Source: Asanoa sp. WMMD1127 (GTDB lineage Bacteria; Actinomycetota; Actinomycetes; Mycobacteriales; Micromonosporaceae). Taken from it: 64,000 nucleotides of DNA. The notes under the pieces were generated by a model that saw only the letters and a list, made by a program, of their open reading frames with translations, searched no databases and was not told the origin of the DNA. Each line of letters opens with the position of its first letter. Position 1 is the stretch's first letter. The stretch covers positions 62,001-126,000 of the forward strand of contig NZ_JARUBP010000001.1 of assembly GCF_029626225.1 (NCBI RefSeq), written 5' to 3'. The translations under genes and the position numbers were made by a program. Shown here in pieces: positions 1 to 9,619 of this stretch.

Positions 1-1
1 G

Positions 2-1045
2 TTCGCGGAGGCCGCGGCCGAGGTCGCCGCCGAGGGCGCGACGGTCTGGGTCCAGGACTACCAGCTCCAGCTGGTCCCGGCGATGCTGCGGGAGCGGCGG
101 CCCGACCTCAAGATCGGCTTCTTCCTGCACATCCCGTTCCCGCCGATCGAGCTGTTCATGCAGATGCCGTTCCGCGCCGAGATCCTGCGCGGCCTGCTCG
201 GCGCCGACCTGATCGGCTTCCAGCAGCGGCTCGCGGCGCAGAACTTCGTGCGGCTCGCCCGGCACCTGCTCGGCCTGCGCTACGAGGGCCAGGTCATCGA
301 CGTCGACGGCCGGCCGGTCAAGGCCGGGGCGTTCCCGATCTCGATCGACGTGGCCGAGATGGAGCGGATGGCCGCCGACCCGGCCGTGCAGAACCGGGCC
401 AAGCAGATCCGCGGCGAGCTGGGCGACCCGAAGACCGTGATCCTCGGCGTCGACCGGCTCGACTACACCAAGGGCATCGAGCTGCGCCTCAAGGCCTTCC
501 GCGAGCTGCTCTCCGACGGCAAGCTCAGCGTGCCCGAGGCGGTCATGGTGCAGGTCGCCACGCCGAGCCGGGAGCGGGTCGAGCACTACCAGACCCTGCG
601 GGTCAAGGTCGAGCGCGAGGTCGGCCGGATCAACGGGGAGTTCGGTCGCGTCGGCGTTCCGGCCGTCCACTACCTTCACCAGTCGTACAGTCGCACCGAG
701 TTGGCCGCGCTCTACTGCGCGGCCGACGTCATGATGGTGACGCCGCTGCGAGACGGGATGAATTTGGTGGCGAAGGAATACGTGGCGGCGCGCGCCGACA
801 CGGGTGGGGCGCTGGTGCTGAGCGAGTTCGCCGGCGCCGCCACGGAACTGCGACAGGCGTTCCTGTGCAACCCGCACGACCCCGACGGGGTCAAGGAGGC
901 GCTGCTGCGCGCGGTGCACGTCGAGCACCCGGAGGCCAGGCGCCGGATGCGCCTGATGCAGCGACACCTGCGTACGCACGATGTCGGTCATTGGGCCCGG
1001 TCGTTCCTCAACGAGCTCGGCGTGCCTGACGTGGAGGCCGCGTGA
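2..1045 (+). CDS. otsA: Trehalose-6-phosphate synthase, 5' part missing
   Basis: Catalytic and C-terminal part of a GT20 synthase that joins a nucleotide-activated glucose to glucose-6-phosphate in the cytoplasm, the first step of trehalose synthesis. The frame is already open at the window edge, so the N-terminus lies outside; about 347 residues are visible against roughly 460-490 in the family. Seen in order: [16 protein letters not shown], the DRLDYTKGI signature, and the [10 protein letters not shown] block near the C-terminus that in this family contacts the donor. Its stop overlaps the next start by 4 bases (1042-1045), so it is translationally coupled to the phosphatase gene. Confidence 0.95.
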   Translation, partial: FAEAAAEVAAEGATVWVQDYQLQLVPAMLRERRPDLKIGFFLHIPFPPIELFMQMPFRAEILRGLLGADLIGFQQRLAAQNFVRLARHLLGLRYEGQVIDVDGRPVKAGAFPISIDVAEMERMAADPAVQNRAKQIRGELGDPKTVILGVDRLDYTKGIELRLKAFRELLSDGKLSVPEAVMVQVATPSRERVEHYQTLRVKVEREVGRINGEFGRVGVPAVHYLHQSYSRTELAALYCAADVMMVTPLRDGMNLVAKEYVAARADTGGALVLSEFAGAATELRQAFLCNPHDPDGVKEALLRAVHVEHPEARRRMRLMQRHLRTHDVGHWARSFLNELGVPDVEAA

Positions 1046-3615
1046 CCAACCTGGTCGAGGTCGATCAGAAGGCCGCCGGCCAGATCGACCCGGAGCTCCG
1101 CGCGGCCATCGGCCGGATCGCGCGGGTTCCGCAGCTCCTGATCGCGTGCGACTACGACGGCACGCTGGCCCCGATCGTGGCCGACCCGACCCAGGCGGTG
1201 CCCCTGCCGGAGAGCGTGGCGGCGGTCCGCGCCCTGGCGGCGCTGCCGCAGACCACCGTGGCCGTGGTGTCCGGGCGCGCGCTGCGTGACCTGGCCACGC
1301 TGTCGCGGCTGCCGAGCGAGGTGCACCTGGTCGGCAGCCACGGCTCGGAGTTCGACATCGGCTTCGTCGAGCGGCTGACGCCCGAGCTGGTCGAGGTGCG
1401 CACCCGGCTGCAGGTGGCGCTGCGCGAGATCGTGGCGGGCAAGCCGGGCGTACGCCTGGAGAACAAGCCGGCCAGCGTCGCCGTGCACTACCGCACCGCG
1501 GAGCCGCCGGTCGCCGACGAGGTCAAGGCGCGCGTGGCGGCGGGGCCGGGCACCTGGCCGGAGGTCACCGTCACGCACGGCAAAGAGGTGATCGAGCTGT
1601 CCGTGGTGCCGACCCACAAGGGCACCGCGGTCGACCAGCTCCGCACCTCCCTGTCGGCCAGCGCCGTGCTGTTCATCGGCGACGACATCACCGACGAGAA
1701 CGCGTTCGCCAACCTGCACGGCCCCGACGTCGGCGTGAAGATCGGCCCGGGCGAGACGAAGGCCGGTCACCGGGTGGCCGAGCCGATCGAGGCGGCCCGG
1801 CTGCTCGGGCTGCTGCTGCAGACCCGGCAGCACTGGCTGTTCGGCGAGCGGGCGGTGCCGATCGAGCGGCACTCGATGATCTCCAACGGCGAGACGGTCG
1901 CGCTGGTCACGCCCGAGGCCAAAGTGACGTGGCTGTGCCACCCGCGGCCGGACTCGTCGGCGATCTTCGCCGACCTGCTCGGCGGCACCCCGGCCGGCCA
2001 CTTCACGGTGGCGCCGGAGCGCGGCGGCCTGCCGCTGGGCCAGCGCTACCGGCCCGGCACGATGACCGTGGAGACCCGCTGGTCGGGCCTGACGGTCACC
2101 GACTGGCTCGACCGTTCCACCACCGAGGGCGGCTCCGTCCTGGTGCGGCGGCTGACCGGCAACGCCAAGGTCAGCCTCGAGTTCGCGCCGCGACCCGAGT
2201 TCGGCCAGGTCCAGGTGCGGCTCCAGGCGCTCGGCGACGGCCTGCTGGTGCTGGGCTCCAACGAGCCGGTCGCCCTCCACTCCCCCGGCGTCCGGTGGGA
2301 GATCAGCGCGGACGGCGGCTACGACACCGCCCGGGCCACCGTCGACCTGGCCGCCGTGGACGGCGAGCAGCTGCTGGAGCTGCGGTTCGGCACCAGCAGC
2401 CTGCAGTCGCACCCGGCGCCCGCCGCCGACCGGCAGGAATCGGCCGAAGACCCATGGAAGGCCTGGGTACGCGGCCTGCGCCTCCCGCCCGAGGGCCGGG
2501 AGCTGGTGGCCCGCAGCGCGCTCACGCTCAAGGGCCTGTGCCACGAGCCGACCGGCGCGATCCTGGCCGCCGCGACCACCTCGCTGCCCGAGGAGCTGGG
2601 CGGCGTCCGCAACTGGGACTACCGCTACTGCTGGCTGCGCGACGCCGCGATGACCGCGCGGGCCCTGGTCGACCTGGGCTCACTCGACGAGGCCGAGGGG
2701 CTGCTGCGCTGGGTCGACGGTTGCGTCGAGCGCACCGGCGGCCACCCGGAGCGGCTCCACCCGCTCTACACGGTCGAGGGCTACGAGCTGGGCGCGGAGG
2801 CGGTGATCGACACCCTGCCCGGGTACGCGGGATCGCGTCCCGTGCGGGTCGGCAACCTCGCCAACCACCAGCTCCAGCTCGACGTCTTCGGTCCCGTCGC
2901 CGACCTGCTGGCCGCCGTCGCGGACGCCCGCGGCTCGGTCCGCGAGGAGGAGTGGCGGGTCCTGGATGCGATGGTGCAGGCGGTCGAGCGCCGCTGGCAC
3001 GAGCCCGACCACGGCCTGTGGGAGGCCCGTCTCCAGCCGCGGCACCACGTCTACTCCAAGGTCATGTGCTGGATGACCGTCGACCGGGCGCTGCACGTCG
3101 TGCGCAAGCACGCCGGTCAGGACCGGCCGGACTGGGTGGCGCTGCGCGACCGGATCGGCCACAACGTGCTGGAGCACGGCTGGCACGAGCACGCGGGCGC
3201 CTACACGGTGGCCTACGGCGACGAGGAGATGGACGCGTCGTCACTCTGGATCGGCCTGTCCGGTCTGCTGGCCGACGACGACCCGCGGTTCCTCGCCACG
3301 GTGCTCAAGGTCGAGGCCGACCTGCGCAGCGGCCCGGTCGTCTACCGCTACCGCTGGGACGACGGCCTGCCCGGCCGCGAGGGCGGCTTCCACATCTGCA
3401 CCGCGTGGCTGGTGGAGGCCTACCTGCGCACCGGGCGCCGGGCCGACGCCGAGGAGCTGTTCGAGCAGATGGTCGCGACGGCGGGCCCGACGGGGCTGCT
3501 GCCGGAGCAGTACGACCCGCTGGCCGAGCGCGGGCTGGGCAACCACCCGCAGGCGTACAGCCATTTGGGGCTCATCCGCTGCGCGCTGTTGCTCTCGGGG
3601 CTCGTCAAGCCTTAG
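1042..3615 (+). CDS. otsB: Trehalose-6-phosphate phosphatase fused to GH15 glucoamylase/trehalase domain
   Basis: An 857-residue two-domain protein. Residues ~1-265 are a HAD phosphatase of the OtsB type: nucleophile motif [10 protein letters not shown] (~36-45) and the metal-binding [11 protein letters not shown] motif (~213-223). Residues ~275-857 are a GH15 domain: [38 protein letters not shown] and LLPEQYDP are the usual conserved blocks including the likely catalytic carboxylates. GH15 proteins of actinobacteria include trehalases and glucoamylases; which applies here cannot be read from sequence. The upstream synthase supplies trehalose-6-phosphate. A phosphatase that makes trehalose joined to a possible trehalase is striking; the hydrolase may act on another glucan. 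No signal peptide, so cytoplasmic. Confidence 0.9.
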   Translation: MTNLVEVDQKAAGQIDPELRAAIGRIARVPQLLIACDYDGTLAPIVADPTQAVPLPESVAAVRALAALPQTTVAVVSGRALRDLATLSRLPSEVHLVGSHGSEFDIGFVERLTPELVEVRTRLQVALREIVAGKPGVRLENKPASVAVHYRTAEPPVADEVKARVAAGPGTWPEVTVTHGKEVIELSVVPTHKGTAVDQLRTSLSASAVLFIGDDITDENAFANLHGPDVGVKIGPGETKAGHRVAEPIEAARLLGLLLQTRQHWLFGERAVPIERHSMISNGETVALVTPEAKVTWLCHPRPDSSAIFADLLGGTPAGHFTVAPERGGLPLGQRYRPGTMTVETRWSGLTVTDWLDRSTTEGGSVLVRRLTGNAKVSLEFAPRPEFGQVQVRLQALGDGLLVLGSNEPVALHSPGVRWEISADGGYDTARATVDLAAVDGEQLLELRFGTSSLQSHPAPAADRQESAEDPWKAWVRGLRLPPEGRELVARSALTLKGLCHEPTGAILAAATTSLPEELGGVRNWDYRYCWLRDAAMTARALVDLGSLDEAEGLLRWVDGCVERTGGHPERLHPLYTVEGYELGAEAVIDTLPGYAGSRPVRVGNLANHQLQLDVFGPVADLLAAVADARGSVREEEWRVLDAMVQAVERRWHEPDHGLWEARLQPRHHVYSKVMCWMTVDRALHVVRKHAGQDRPDWVALRDRIGHNVLEHGWHEHAGAYTVAYGDEEMDASSLWIGLSGLLADDDPRFLATVLKVEADLRSGPVVYRYRWDDGLPGREGGFHICTAWLVEAYLRTGRRADAEELFEQMVATAGPTGLLPEQYDPLAERGLGNHPQAYSHLGLIRCALLLSGLVKP

Positions 3616-3619
3616 GGCA

Positions 3620-3667
3620 AGGAACGGTCCGTTCCTCACGCTTTACGCGGAGGAACGGACCGTTCCT
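3620..3667. repeat. 48-bp double palindrome (copy 1)
   Basis: Two 17-bp near-palindromes, AGGAACGGTCCGTTCCT (3620-3636) and its exact reverse complement (3651-3667), separated by CACGCTTTACGCGG. Each arm folds alone and the two arms also pair with each other. It lies between the converging ends of the otsB fusion gene and the methyltransferase gene, whose TAG stop (3666-3668, minus) uses its last two bases. A second 48-bp copy is at 56348-56395. It could serve as a two-way terminator, though no U-tract follows. Confidence 0.8.
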
Positions 3668-4895
3668 AACGCCGCAGCGCGGTGACCACGTCGCCGACCA
3701 CGGTGATGGCGGGGGCGCGCAGGCCGGCCCCCGCCACCGCGTCGGCGATCGTCGCGAGCGTGGCGGTGACGCGGCGTTCCGACGCCGTCGTACCCTCCTG
3801 GATCACCGCCGCCGGCGTCACACCGGGTCGGCCGTGGGCGATCAGCGTCGCCGCGATCGCCGAGAGGTGGCGCAGGCCCATCAGCACGACGATCGTGCCG
3901 GCCTGCTGCGCCACCGCGGGCCAGTTGACCAGCGACTCCGGGTCGTCCGGGGCCAGGTGACCCGAGACGACCGTGAACTCGTGCGCGACGCCGCGGTGGG
4001 TGACCGGAATGCCGGCGCCGGCCGGGACCGCGATCGCGCTCGTCACGCCCGGCACGACGGTGACCGGCACACCGGCCTCGGCGCAGGCGATCACCTCCTC
4101 GCCGCCGCGCCCGAAGACGAACGGGTCGCCGCCCTTGAGCCGCACCACGGCCTTGCCCTGCCGCGCCCGGTCCACCAGCAGCTGGTTGATCTCCTCCTGG
4201 GTGCGGGCCGGGCCGTAGGGGTTCTTGGCCGCGTCGATCAGCTCGGCGTCGGGCCGCAGCTCGTCGAGGAGCAGCCCCGGCGCGAGCCGGTCCGCGACCA
4301 CCACGTCGGCCTCGGCGAGGAGCCGCCGGCCCATCACGGTGACCAGCTCGGGGTCGCCGGGGCCGGCGCCGACCAGCGCGACCCGGCCACCGGGATGGCC
4401 TCCCTCGGGGGCGGTGGCGGCGGTGGCGCTGGCCGCGGCGCCCGTCCAGCCCGACAGGAACGCGGCGATCGCGTCGCGGGTCGCGACCGCGCGGCGGGGG
4501 TCGCCGCCGCCGAGCACCGCGACCGTGACCGGGCCGCGTCGGGTGACGGCCGGCGTCCAGGCCGTGGCGGCGGTGCGGTCGTCGGCGCGGACGCAGAAGA
4601 TCCGCTGCCGCTCGGCCGCCTCGGACACCCGCTGGGCGGCGGCCGGGTCGTCGACCGCGACCTGCACGAGCCACGTGCCGTCCACATCGGACTCCGTGAA
4701 GAGGCGCCGTTCCCAGCGGATCCGGCCGGCGTCGGCGAGGCCGTGCAGGGTCGGCGTCAGCTCGGGCGAGACCACGGTGACGTCGGCGCCGGCGGACAGC
4801 AGGGCAGGCACGCGCCGCGAGGCCACCGCGCCGCCGCCGACGACCAGCACCGGCCGGCCGTCGAGCCTCAGCGCCAACGGGTAGAGCTCCGTCAT
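3666..4895 (-). CDS. cobA: Siroheme/cobalamin bifunctional enzyme: precorrin-2 dehydrogenase-like + uroporphyrinogen-III C-methyltransferase
   Basis: A 409-residue CysG-like protein. N-terminal ~1-150 is the NAD-binding precorrin-2 dehydrogenase part ([14 protein letters not shown] near residue 15-30). The C-terminal ~245 residues are the SAM-dependent methyltransferase (SUMT): [54 protein letters not shown]. It methylates uroporphyrinogen III to precorrin-2, the branch point to siroheme and vitamin B12. The start chosen is the ATG at 4893-4895, overlapping the cobT stop by 4 bases, so the two are coupled; the frame is open further upstream but only as a shadow of cobT. Whether the N-terminal part also chelates iron is not visible. 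Confidence 0.9.
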   Translation of the reverse strand: MTELYPLALRLDGRPVLVVGGGAVASRRVPALLSAGADVTVVSPELTPTLHGLADAGRIRWERRLFTESDVDGTWLVQVAVDDPAAAQRVSEAAERQRIFCVRADDRTAATAWTPAVTRRGPVTVAVLGGGDPRRAVATRDAIAAFLSGWTGAAASATAATAPEGGHPGGRVALVGAGPGDPELVTVMGRRLLAEADVVVADRLAPGLLLDELRPDAELIDAAKNPYGPARTQEEINQLLVDRARQGKAVVRLKGGDPFVFGRGGEEVIACAEAGVPVTVVPGVTSAIAVPAGAGIPVTHRGVAHEFTVVSGHLAPDDPESLVNWPAVAQQAGTIVVLMGLRHLSAIAATLIAHGRPGVTPAAVIQEGTTASERRVTATLATIADAVAGAGLRAPAITVVGDVVTALRR

Positions 4896-6085
4896 TTCTC
4901 GGCCACCCCGGCCGAGTCGAAGGTGGCGACGTCGTGCAGGACGCGGGCCGCGCTGGCCACGATCGGCCACGCGAGCACCGCGCCGGTGCCCTCGCCCAGG
5001 CGCAGCCCCAGGTCGACGAGGGGCTCCAGGCCGAGGTGGCGCAGCGCGACCGAGGCGCCCGGCTCGGCGGAGCGGTGGCCGGCGACCATCGCGCCGACCG
5101 CGTCGGGGGCCAGCGCCGCGGCGGCGAGCGCGGCCGAGTCGGCGATCACCCCGTCCAGGATCACGGGTACGCGCCGCGCGGCCGCCCCGAGCACGAAGCC
5201 CGCCAGGGCGGCGTGCTCCAGCCCACCGACCGCGGCCAGGACGGCGACCGGGTCGGTCGGGTCGGGCCGGTGCAGCGCCAGCGCCCGCCGCACGACCGAC
5301 ACCTTCCGGCCGTGGGTCTCGTCGTCGATGCCGGTGCCGCGCCCGGTCACGTCGTCCGCCGCGGCGCCGGTGAACGCCGCGATCAGCGCGGCCGCGGGGG
5401 TGGTGTTGCCGATGCCCATGTCGCCGGTGATCAGGCAACCGGCGCCGGCGTCGATGAGCTCACCGGCCAGCCGGATCCCGACCTCCAGCGCCGCGACCGC
5501 CTCGTCGCGGCTCATCGCCGGCTCCTGGCTCAGGTCGCCGGTGCCCGCGCGGACCTTGGCGTGGACGAGCCTCGGCTCTCCGGTGCCACGCGGCGCGGCG
5601 CCGCCCGCCGCGGCGGGCGCCGCCGGGTCCGCGGCGGGCGTGGGCACGAGCAGCGGCGTGGCCACGCCGACGTCGACCACGACCACGTCGGCGCCGGCCT
5701 GGCGGGCGAAGGCGTTGACCACGGCCCCGCCGGCCAGGAAGTTGGCGACCATCTGCGCGGTCACCTCCTGCGGCCACGGGCTGACCGCCTGGGCGTGCAC
5801 GCCGTGGTCGCCGGCGAACACCGCGACCACCGCCGGCGCCGGCAGCGGTGGCGGGTTGGTCCCGGCCAGCCCCGCGAGGCGTACACCCAGCTCCTCGAGA
5901 GACCCGAGCGAGCCCGGCGGTTTCGTCAGGGTGGCGTGCCGCGCGTGCGCGGCCGTCATGGCGACGGCGTCGAGCGGCCGGATCGCGGCAACGGTTTCGG
6001 CGAGGGTCGCTGCCGCCGCCTCCCTTCGGTCGGCGGAGCAGGACCCCGGCGGGCTGAGTTGGCTGGGCTCGCTTCGCTCGCTCAT
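4892..6085 (-). CDS. cobT: Nicotinate-nucleotide:dimethylbenzimidazole phosphoribosyltransferase
   Basis: Makes alpha-ribazole phosphate for the lower ligand of cobalamin. Family blocks seen: LTKPPGSLGSLEELGVRLAG, VFAGDHGVHAQAVSPWP, EVTAQMVANFLAGGAVVNAF, GDMGIGNTTPAAAL, GTGIDDETHGRK, GHRSAEPGAS and LRLGEGTGAVLAW with the catalytic Glu. An Ala/Pro-rich insertion (~TPAADPAAPAAAGG) interrupts the middle. As drawn it is 397 residues, longer than the usual ~350; the first ~40 codons lie over repeated DNA (6012-6040 plus a CGCTTCGCTCG hairpin) and look nonhomologous. A start near the ATG at 5959 would give a normal length. Followed with a 4-base overlap by the methyltransferase. Confidence 0.88.
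   Translation of the reverse strand: MSERSEPSQLSPPGSCSADRREAAAATLAETVAAIRPLDAVAMTAAHARHATLTKPPGSLGSLEELGVRLAGLAGTNPPPLPAPAVVAVFAGDHGVHAQAVSPWPQEVTAQMVANFLAGGAVVNAFARQAGADVVVVDVGVATPLLVPTPAADPAAPAAAGGAAPRGTGEPRLVHAKVRAGTGDLSQEPAMSRDEAVAALEVGIRLAGELIDAGAGCLITGDMGIGNTTPAAALIAAFTGAAADDVTGRGTGIDDETHGRKVSVVRRALALHRPDPTDPVAVLAAVGGLEHAALAGFVLGAAARRVPVILDGVIADSAALAAAALAPDAVGAMVAGHRSAEPGASVALRHLGLEPLVDLGLRLGEGTGAVLAWPIVASAARVLHDVATFDSAGVAEK
6012..6040 (-). repeat. Dispersed element carrying a Shine-Dalgarno-like core (copy C)
   Basis: On the minus strand this reads TGCTCCGCCGACC then GAAGGGAGGCGGCGGC. Closely similar stretches sit immediately before the start codons of the ABC permease (40284-40315) and the M16-like gene (53546-53574), where the AAGGGAGG core is the apparent ribosome binding site. 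Here it falls inside the N-terminal part of the drawn cobT frame, which is one reason to doubt that start. Confidence 0.55.
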
Positions 6086-6138
6086 TCCTCCATGATCCCG
6101 TCAGCGCGAAGCGGGGCCCCGTGCGGGGCCCCGCTCGC

Positions 6139-8295
6139 TCAGCGCACGATCGCCGGACTCGGTGGCGGGAAGTTCTGGACGGGTTGGCCCTTAAGGGCGT
6201 CCCGGAACGTCTGCGCCACGGAGTCGATCGGTTTCTGCGACTGGGCGTCACCCACCGCGTTGAACGGGTTGTCCGGGTCGGCGATGAAGCTCGCCGCCGC
6301 CAGCTCGCGGGTGAAGCCGACGAACCAGGCCGACCGGGTGCTGTCCGTCGTACCCGTCTTGCCGCCGACCGGGCGACCCACCGTCGGCGTCACGCTCGGC
6401 GCCGTCGACCACTCCTGGCACGAGCCGGTCTGCGCCTTGCCGCCGGTCGGGCACCGGGCGGCGTCGGCCGCGGCGCGGGCCACGTCCTGGGTGACCTCCT
6501 GACGGCATCGCGGCTTGGCCACGTCCACCACGTCGCCGTTCGGGTTCTTCCACGTCACCTGCTTGCCGTCCGGCGTCTGGATCGAGGTGACCGGCAGCGG
6601 CTCGCAGTAGACGCCGTCGGCGGCCACGGTGGCGTACGCCGTCGCCATCTCCAGCGGCGTCACGTCGGAGACGCCGAGGGTGAACGCGCCCCAGGTCTTG
6701 GACCGCGGCGGCTTGGCCATCATCTGGTCGACGTCGGTGCGCCAGCGCAGGCCGAGCCGCTCGGCCATCTCGACCGCCTTGTCGGCGCCGACGGCCTGTT
6801 CGAGCTGCACGAAGTACGTGTTGACGGACTTGCCGAAGCCCGACCACATCATGTGCCGGCCGGTCATCGCGCCGGACGCGTTCGACGGGCACCAACGGCC
6901 GCCGCACGAGGCGGGCCCTTCACCCGGATACTGCGAGACGAGCTTCATGGGCGAGTTGTACGCCGTGGACAGCGGCATCCCGGCGTCCAGCGCGGCCAGC
7001 ATCGTGAACATCTTGAACGTCGAACCGGCCTGGTAGCCCGGCATGTCGCCACCGCCGAGCAGCGGCACCACCGTGTTGGGGTAGTTGCCCTTGATCTTCG
7101 AGGCCTTGGCCGGGTCGGAGTGGGTGCCGTTCTTGCTCTGGTCCAGCGAGTAGACCCGGTTGACCGCCATCGACTTGACCAGGCCGGTGCCGGGCTGGAT
7201 CACCACGAGGCCGTGCGCGAACTTGCTGCTGGACTTCTCCTTCTGCATCACGTTCTTCTCGGCGATGTTCTGGATGTTGGGGTCCAGCGACGTCACGATC
7301 TTGTAGCCGCCCCGGCGCAGGTTGTCCTCGCGCTGCGAGGCGTTGTCGCCGAACGCCGGCTGCTCGGCCCACCACGCCTTGAGGTAGTCACAGAAGAAGC
7401 CCCAGCTGTTGAGGTTCTTCGGCACCGAGACGCAGTCGTTGGCCGGGGTGCTCAGGTGCAGCTGGATCGGCAGCGCCTTGGAGGCCGCGTTGTCCTGCGG
7501 GCTCAGGTAGCCCATCTTCTGCATGTTGTCGAGCACGTAGTTGCGCCGGGCCGTCGCCGCGAGCTTGTCCTGCGTGGCCGGGTCGTACTCGGTGGGCGCC
7601 TTGACCAGACCCGCGAGCGTGGCCGCCTCGATCAGCGTCAGGTCCTTGGGCGACTTGGAGAAGAAGACCTCCGAGGCGGCGTAGATGCCGTACGCCCGGT
7701 GTCCGAAGTAGGCCGAGTTCAGGTAGCGCTCGAGGATCTCCTGCTTGGAGTACTTCTTCTCGACGGCGAGGGCCAGCCGCATCTCGCGCAGCTTGCGGGT
7801 GCTGGTCTGCTCGGTGGCCTCCTGGACCTCGAGCGGCGTCTGGGCACCGTCGCGCTGGGCCATCCGGACGTACTGCATCGTGAGCGTGGAGGCGCCCTGC
7901 TGGACGCCGTCGCTCTGGTGGTTGGCGACGAACGCGCGCGCGATGCCCTTGGGGTCGACGCCGTTGTGCTCGTAGAAGCGCTGGTCCTCGGACGCCACGA
8001 TGGCCTGCTGGATGTACGGCGACATGTCGGAGATCGGGACGTACTTGCGATGCTCCTCGTAGAACATCGTCAGCAGGGTCTTGCCGTCGGCCGCGTACAC
8101 GTAGCTCGTCTGTGCCGGGGGTTTGACGTTGAGGTCGCGCGGCATGTTGTTGAACGCCTCGGCGCCCTTCTTGGCGCCGAGACCGCCGACGGCGACGAGC
8201 GGATAGGCGACCGCCGCCACGACGACGCCGGCGATGAGCCCGGCGCGCAGCAACGGAGCGAACCGGCTGGTCGTGGAGAGGGCGCGCTTAATCAC
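6139..8295 (-). CDS. Class A penicillin-binding protein (GT51 + transpeptidase)
   Basis: A 718-residue bifunctional peptidoglycan synthase. A short cytoplasmic start and one membrane helix (LLRAGLIAGVVVAAVAYPLVA) are followed by the GT51 domain with ASEDQRFYEHNGVD (catalytic Glu), GASTLTMQYVR and the ERYLN motif. The transpeptidase domain has the active-site Ser in GSTFKMFT, the SVN motif in GKSVNTYF, and KTGTTDS. A region with several Cys (CDYLKAWW, CGGRWCPSN, RCPTGG) may form extracytoplasmic disulfides. It starts with GTG and ends in a Pro-rich tail, with no PASTA domain, unlike its paralogue at 57237-59687. It is divergent from the aminotransferase gene, leaving little room for promoters. 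Confidence 0.93.
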   Translation of the reverse strand: MIKRALSTTSRFAPLLRAGLIAGVVVAAVAYPLVAVGGLGAKKGAEAFNNMPRDLNVKPPAQTSYVYAADGKTLLTMFYEEHRKYVPISDMSPYIQQAIVASEDQRFYEHNGVDPKGIARAFVANHQSDGVQQGASTLTMQYVRMAQRDGAQTPLEVQEATEQTSTRKLREMRLALAVEKKYSKQEILERYLNSAYFGHRAYGIYAASEVFFSKSPKDLTLIEAATLAGLVKAPTEYDPATQDKLAATARRNYVLDNMQKMGYLSPQDNAASKALPIQLHLSTPANDCVSVPKNLNSWGFFCDYLKAWWAEQPAFGDNASQREDNLRRGGYKIVTSLDPNIQNIAEKNVMQKEKSSSKFAHGLVVIQPGTGLVKSMAVNRVYSLDQSKNGTHSDPAKASKIKGNYPNTVVPLLGGGDMPGYQAGSTFKMFTMLAALDAGMPLSTAYNSPMKLVSQYPGEGPASCGGRWCPSNASGAMTGRHMMWSGFGKSVNTYFVQLEQAVGADKAVEMAERLGLRWRTDVDQMMAKPPRSKTWGAFTLGVSDVTPLEMATAYATVAADGVYCEPLPVTSIQTPDGKQVTWKNPNGDVVDVAKPRCRQEVTQDVARAAADAARCPTGGKAQTGSCQEWSTAPSVTPTVGRPVGGKTGTTDSTRSAWFVGFTRELAAASFIADPDNPFNAVGDAQSQKPIDSVAQTFRDALKGQPVQNFPPPSPAIVR

Positions 8296-8315
8296 TAGCC
8301 CAAGTTAGGACATAA

Positions 8316-9428
8316 GTGGATATGTCCGTACACGAAAGCGAGCAACGTCTACGTCTCATGTTCCCGGGTACGGTCGTCGGCGTGATCGAGTTGGGACATC
8401 ATGGCGACGCCGAGGTGGGGCCGGGGTTGGTCGACCTGGCGGTGAACGTGCGGCAGGCCCCGTTGCCGCCGTGGCTGTCCGCGCCGGTGGCGGCGTCGCT
8501 GGCCTCGCTCGGTGCTTATCCGGACCCGGGGCCGGCGCGCGCGGCCGTGGCGGCGCGCCACGGCCGGTCACCGTCCTCGGTGCTGCTGACCGCCGGCGCC
8601 GCACAGGCGTTCGTGTTGATCGCCCAGGCGTACCGCGGGGCTTCGCACGCCGTGGTGGTGCATCCGCAGTTCACGGAGCCCGAGGCCGCCCTGCTGGCCG
8701 CGGGGCACACGGTGGACCGGGTGGTGCTGCCGCCGCCGTACACGCTGTCTCCGGCGCTGGTGCCCGATTCCGCGGATCTGGTGTTCGTGGGGAACCCCAC
8801 GAACCCGACGTCGGTGCTGCACCCCGCCGCGGTGCTGGCTTCCCTGGCCCGGCCCGGTCGCTTGTTGGTGCTGGACGAGGCGTTCGCGGACACGGTCCCC
8901 GGTGAGCCGGCGTCGCTGGCCGGTCTTCCTGACGTGCCCGGCCTGGTTGTCGTGCGGAGCCTGACCAAGACATGGGCGCTGGCGGGACTGCGGATCGGGT
9001 ACGTGCTGGCGCCGCCGCCGGTGATCGCTCGGCTCTCCGCGGTGCAGCCGTTGTGGCCGGTGTCGACGCCGGCCCTGGCCGCGGCGACGGCGTGCGCGTC
9101 GCCGGTCGCGGTGGCGGCGGAGCGGTCGATCGCCATTTCGTTGGCCGCGGATAGGGCGCACCTGCTGGCGCGGCTGGCCGACGTGCCCGGGGTCGCGGTG
9201 GCAGCGCCGCCGGCGAGCTCGTTCGTGTTGCTGCGGATGCCCAACGCGGACAAGATCCGGCTGGCGCTGCGGGATGCCGGCTACGCGGTCCGCCGGGGGG
9301 ACACGTTCCCGGGGCTGGGTCCGGACTTCGTCCGGGTCGCGGTCCGCGACCTGGCGACGACGGACGCCTTCGTCGATGCCCTGGCCGCCATCCTGCGGGG
9401 TGGGGAGGCCGCCGAACGGCGGCCCTGA
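8316..9428 (+). CDS. PLP-dependent aminotransferase/decarboxylase, CobC/HisC-like
   Basis: Fold-type I PLP enzyme of the histidinol-phosphate aminotransferase group. The PLP lysine is in SLTKTWALAGLRIGYV, with NPTNPTS and VLDEAFAD as cofactor-contact blocks and an Arg near the C-terminus (GPDFVRVAVRD). It resembles mycobacterial Rv2231c-type proteins linked to cobalamin synthesis (threonine-phosphate decarboxylase/CobC-like), and the many cob genes nearby fit, but HisC activity cannot be excluded. Start is uncertain: GTG 8316 leaves only 20 bp to the divergent PBP gene; ATG 8358 or GTG 8382 (VIELGHHGD) would leave a promoter region and better match the family. Confidence 0.8.
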   Translation: MDMSVHESEQRLRLMFPGTVVGVIELGHHGDAEVGPGLVDLAVNVRQAPLPPWLSAPVAASLASLGAYPDPGPARAAVAARHGRSPSSVLLTAGAAQAFVLIAQAYRGASHAVVVHPQFTEPEAALLAAGHTVDRVVLPPPYTLSPALVPDSADLVFVGNPTNPTSVLHPAAVLASLARPGRLLVLDEAFADTVPGEPASLAGLPDVPGLVVVRSLTKTWALAGLRIGYVLAPPPVIARLSAVQPLWPVSTPALAAATACASPVAVAAERSIAISLAADRAHLLARLADVPGVAVAAPPASSFVLLRMPNADKIRLALRDAGYAVRRGDTFPGLGPDFVRVAVRDLATTDAFVDALAAILRGGEAAERRP

Positions 9429-9619
9429 TCGGAGGGTCGGGCGGTTTCTCGTGGGCCCGTTTCGGCGCTGGCCCAGCCCGGCGGTGCCACGCCTGCCCGG
9501 CGTAGGGCGGCCGGTTCGGTCAGCTGAGGTCGGGTGGCCCCGGGTTCAAGCCTGAGCGGCGACGTACGACGCGCCAAGCGGCTGACGCGGCGGTGCCCGG
9601 GTCGCCCAGCCCGCCGTGG

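Noticed and set aside
1929-6095. A 1388-codon plus-strand open frame across otsB, cobA and cobT
   Set aside because: It is a shadow of GC-rich coding on other frames/strands; translation is Arg/Ala/Gly/Pro low-complexity with no domain, while the overlapping genes show clear conserved motifs.
6121-8298. A 725-codon plus-strand frame opposite the PBP gene
   Set aside because: Mirror of the PBP codon pattern; Arg/His/Val-rich, no motif, and the minus strand carries all PBP signatures.
8316-8383. Overlapping promoters in only 20 bp between the PBP and aminotransferase genes as an unusual feature
   Set aside because: More likely the aminotransferase starts further in (ATG 8358 or GTG 8382), which leaves an ordinary intergenic region.
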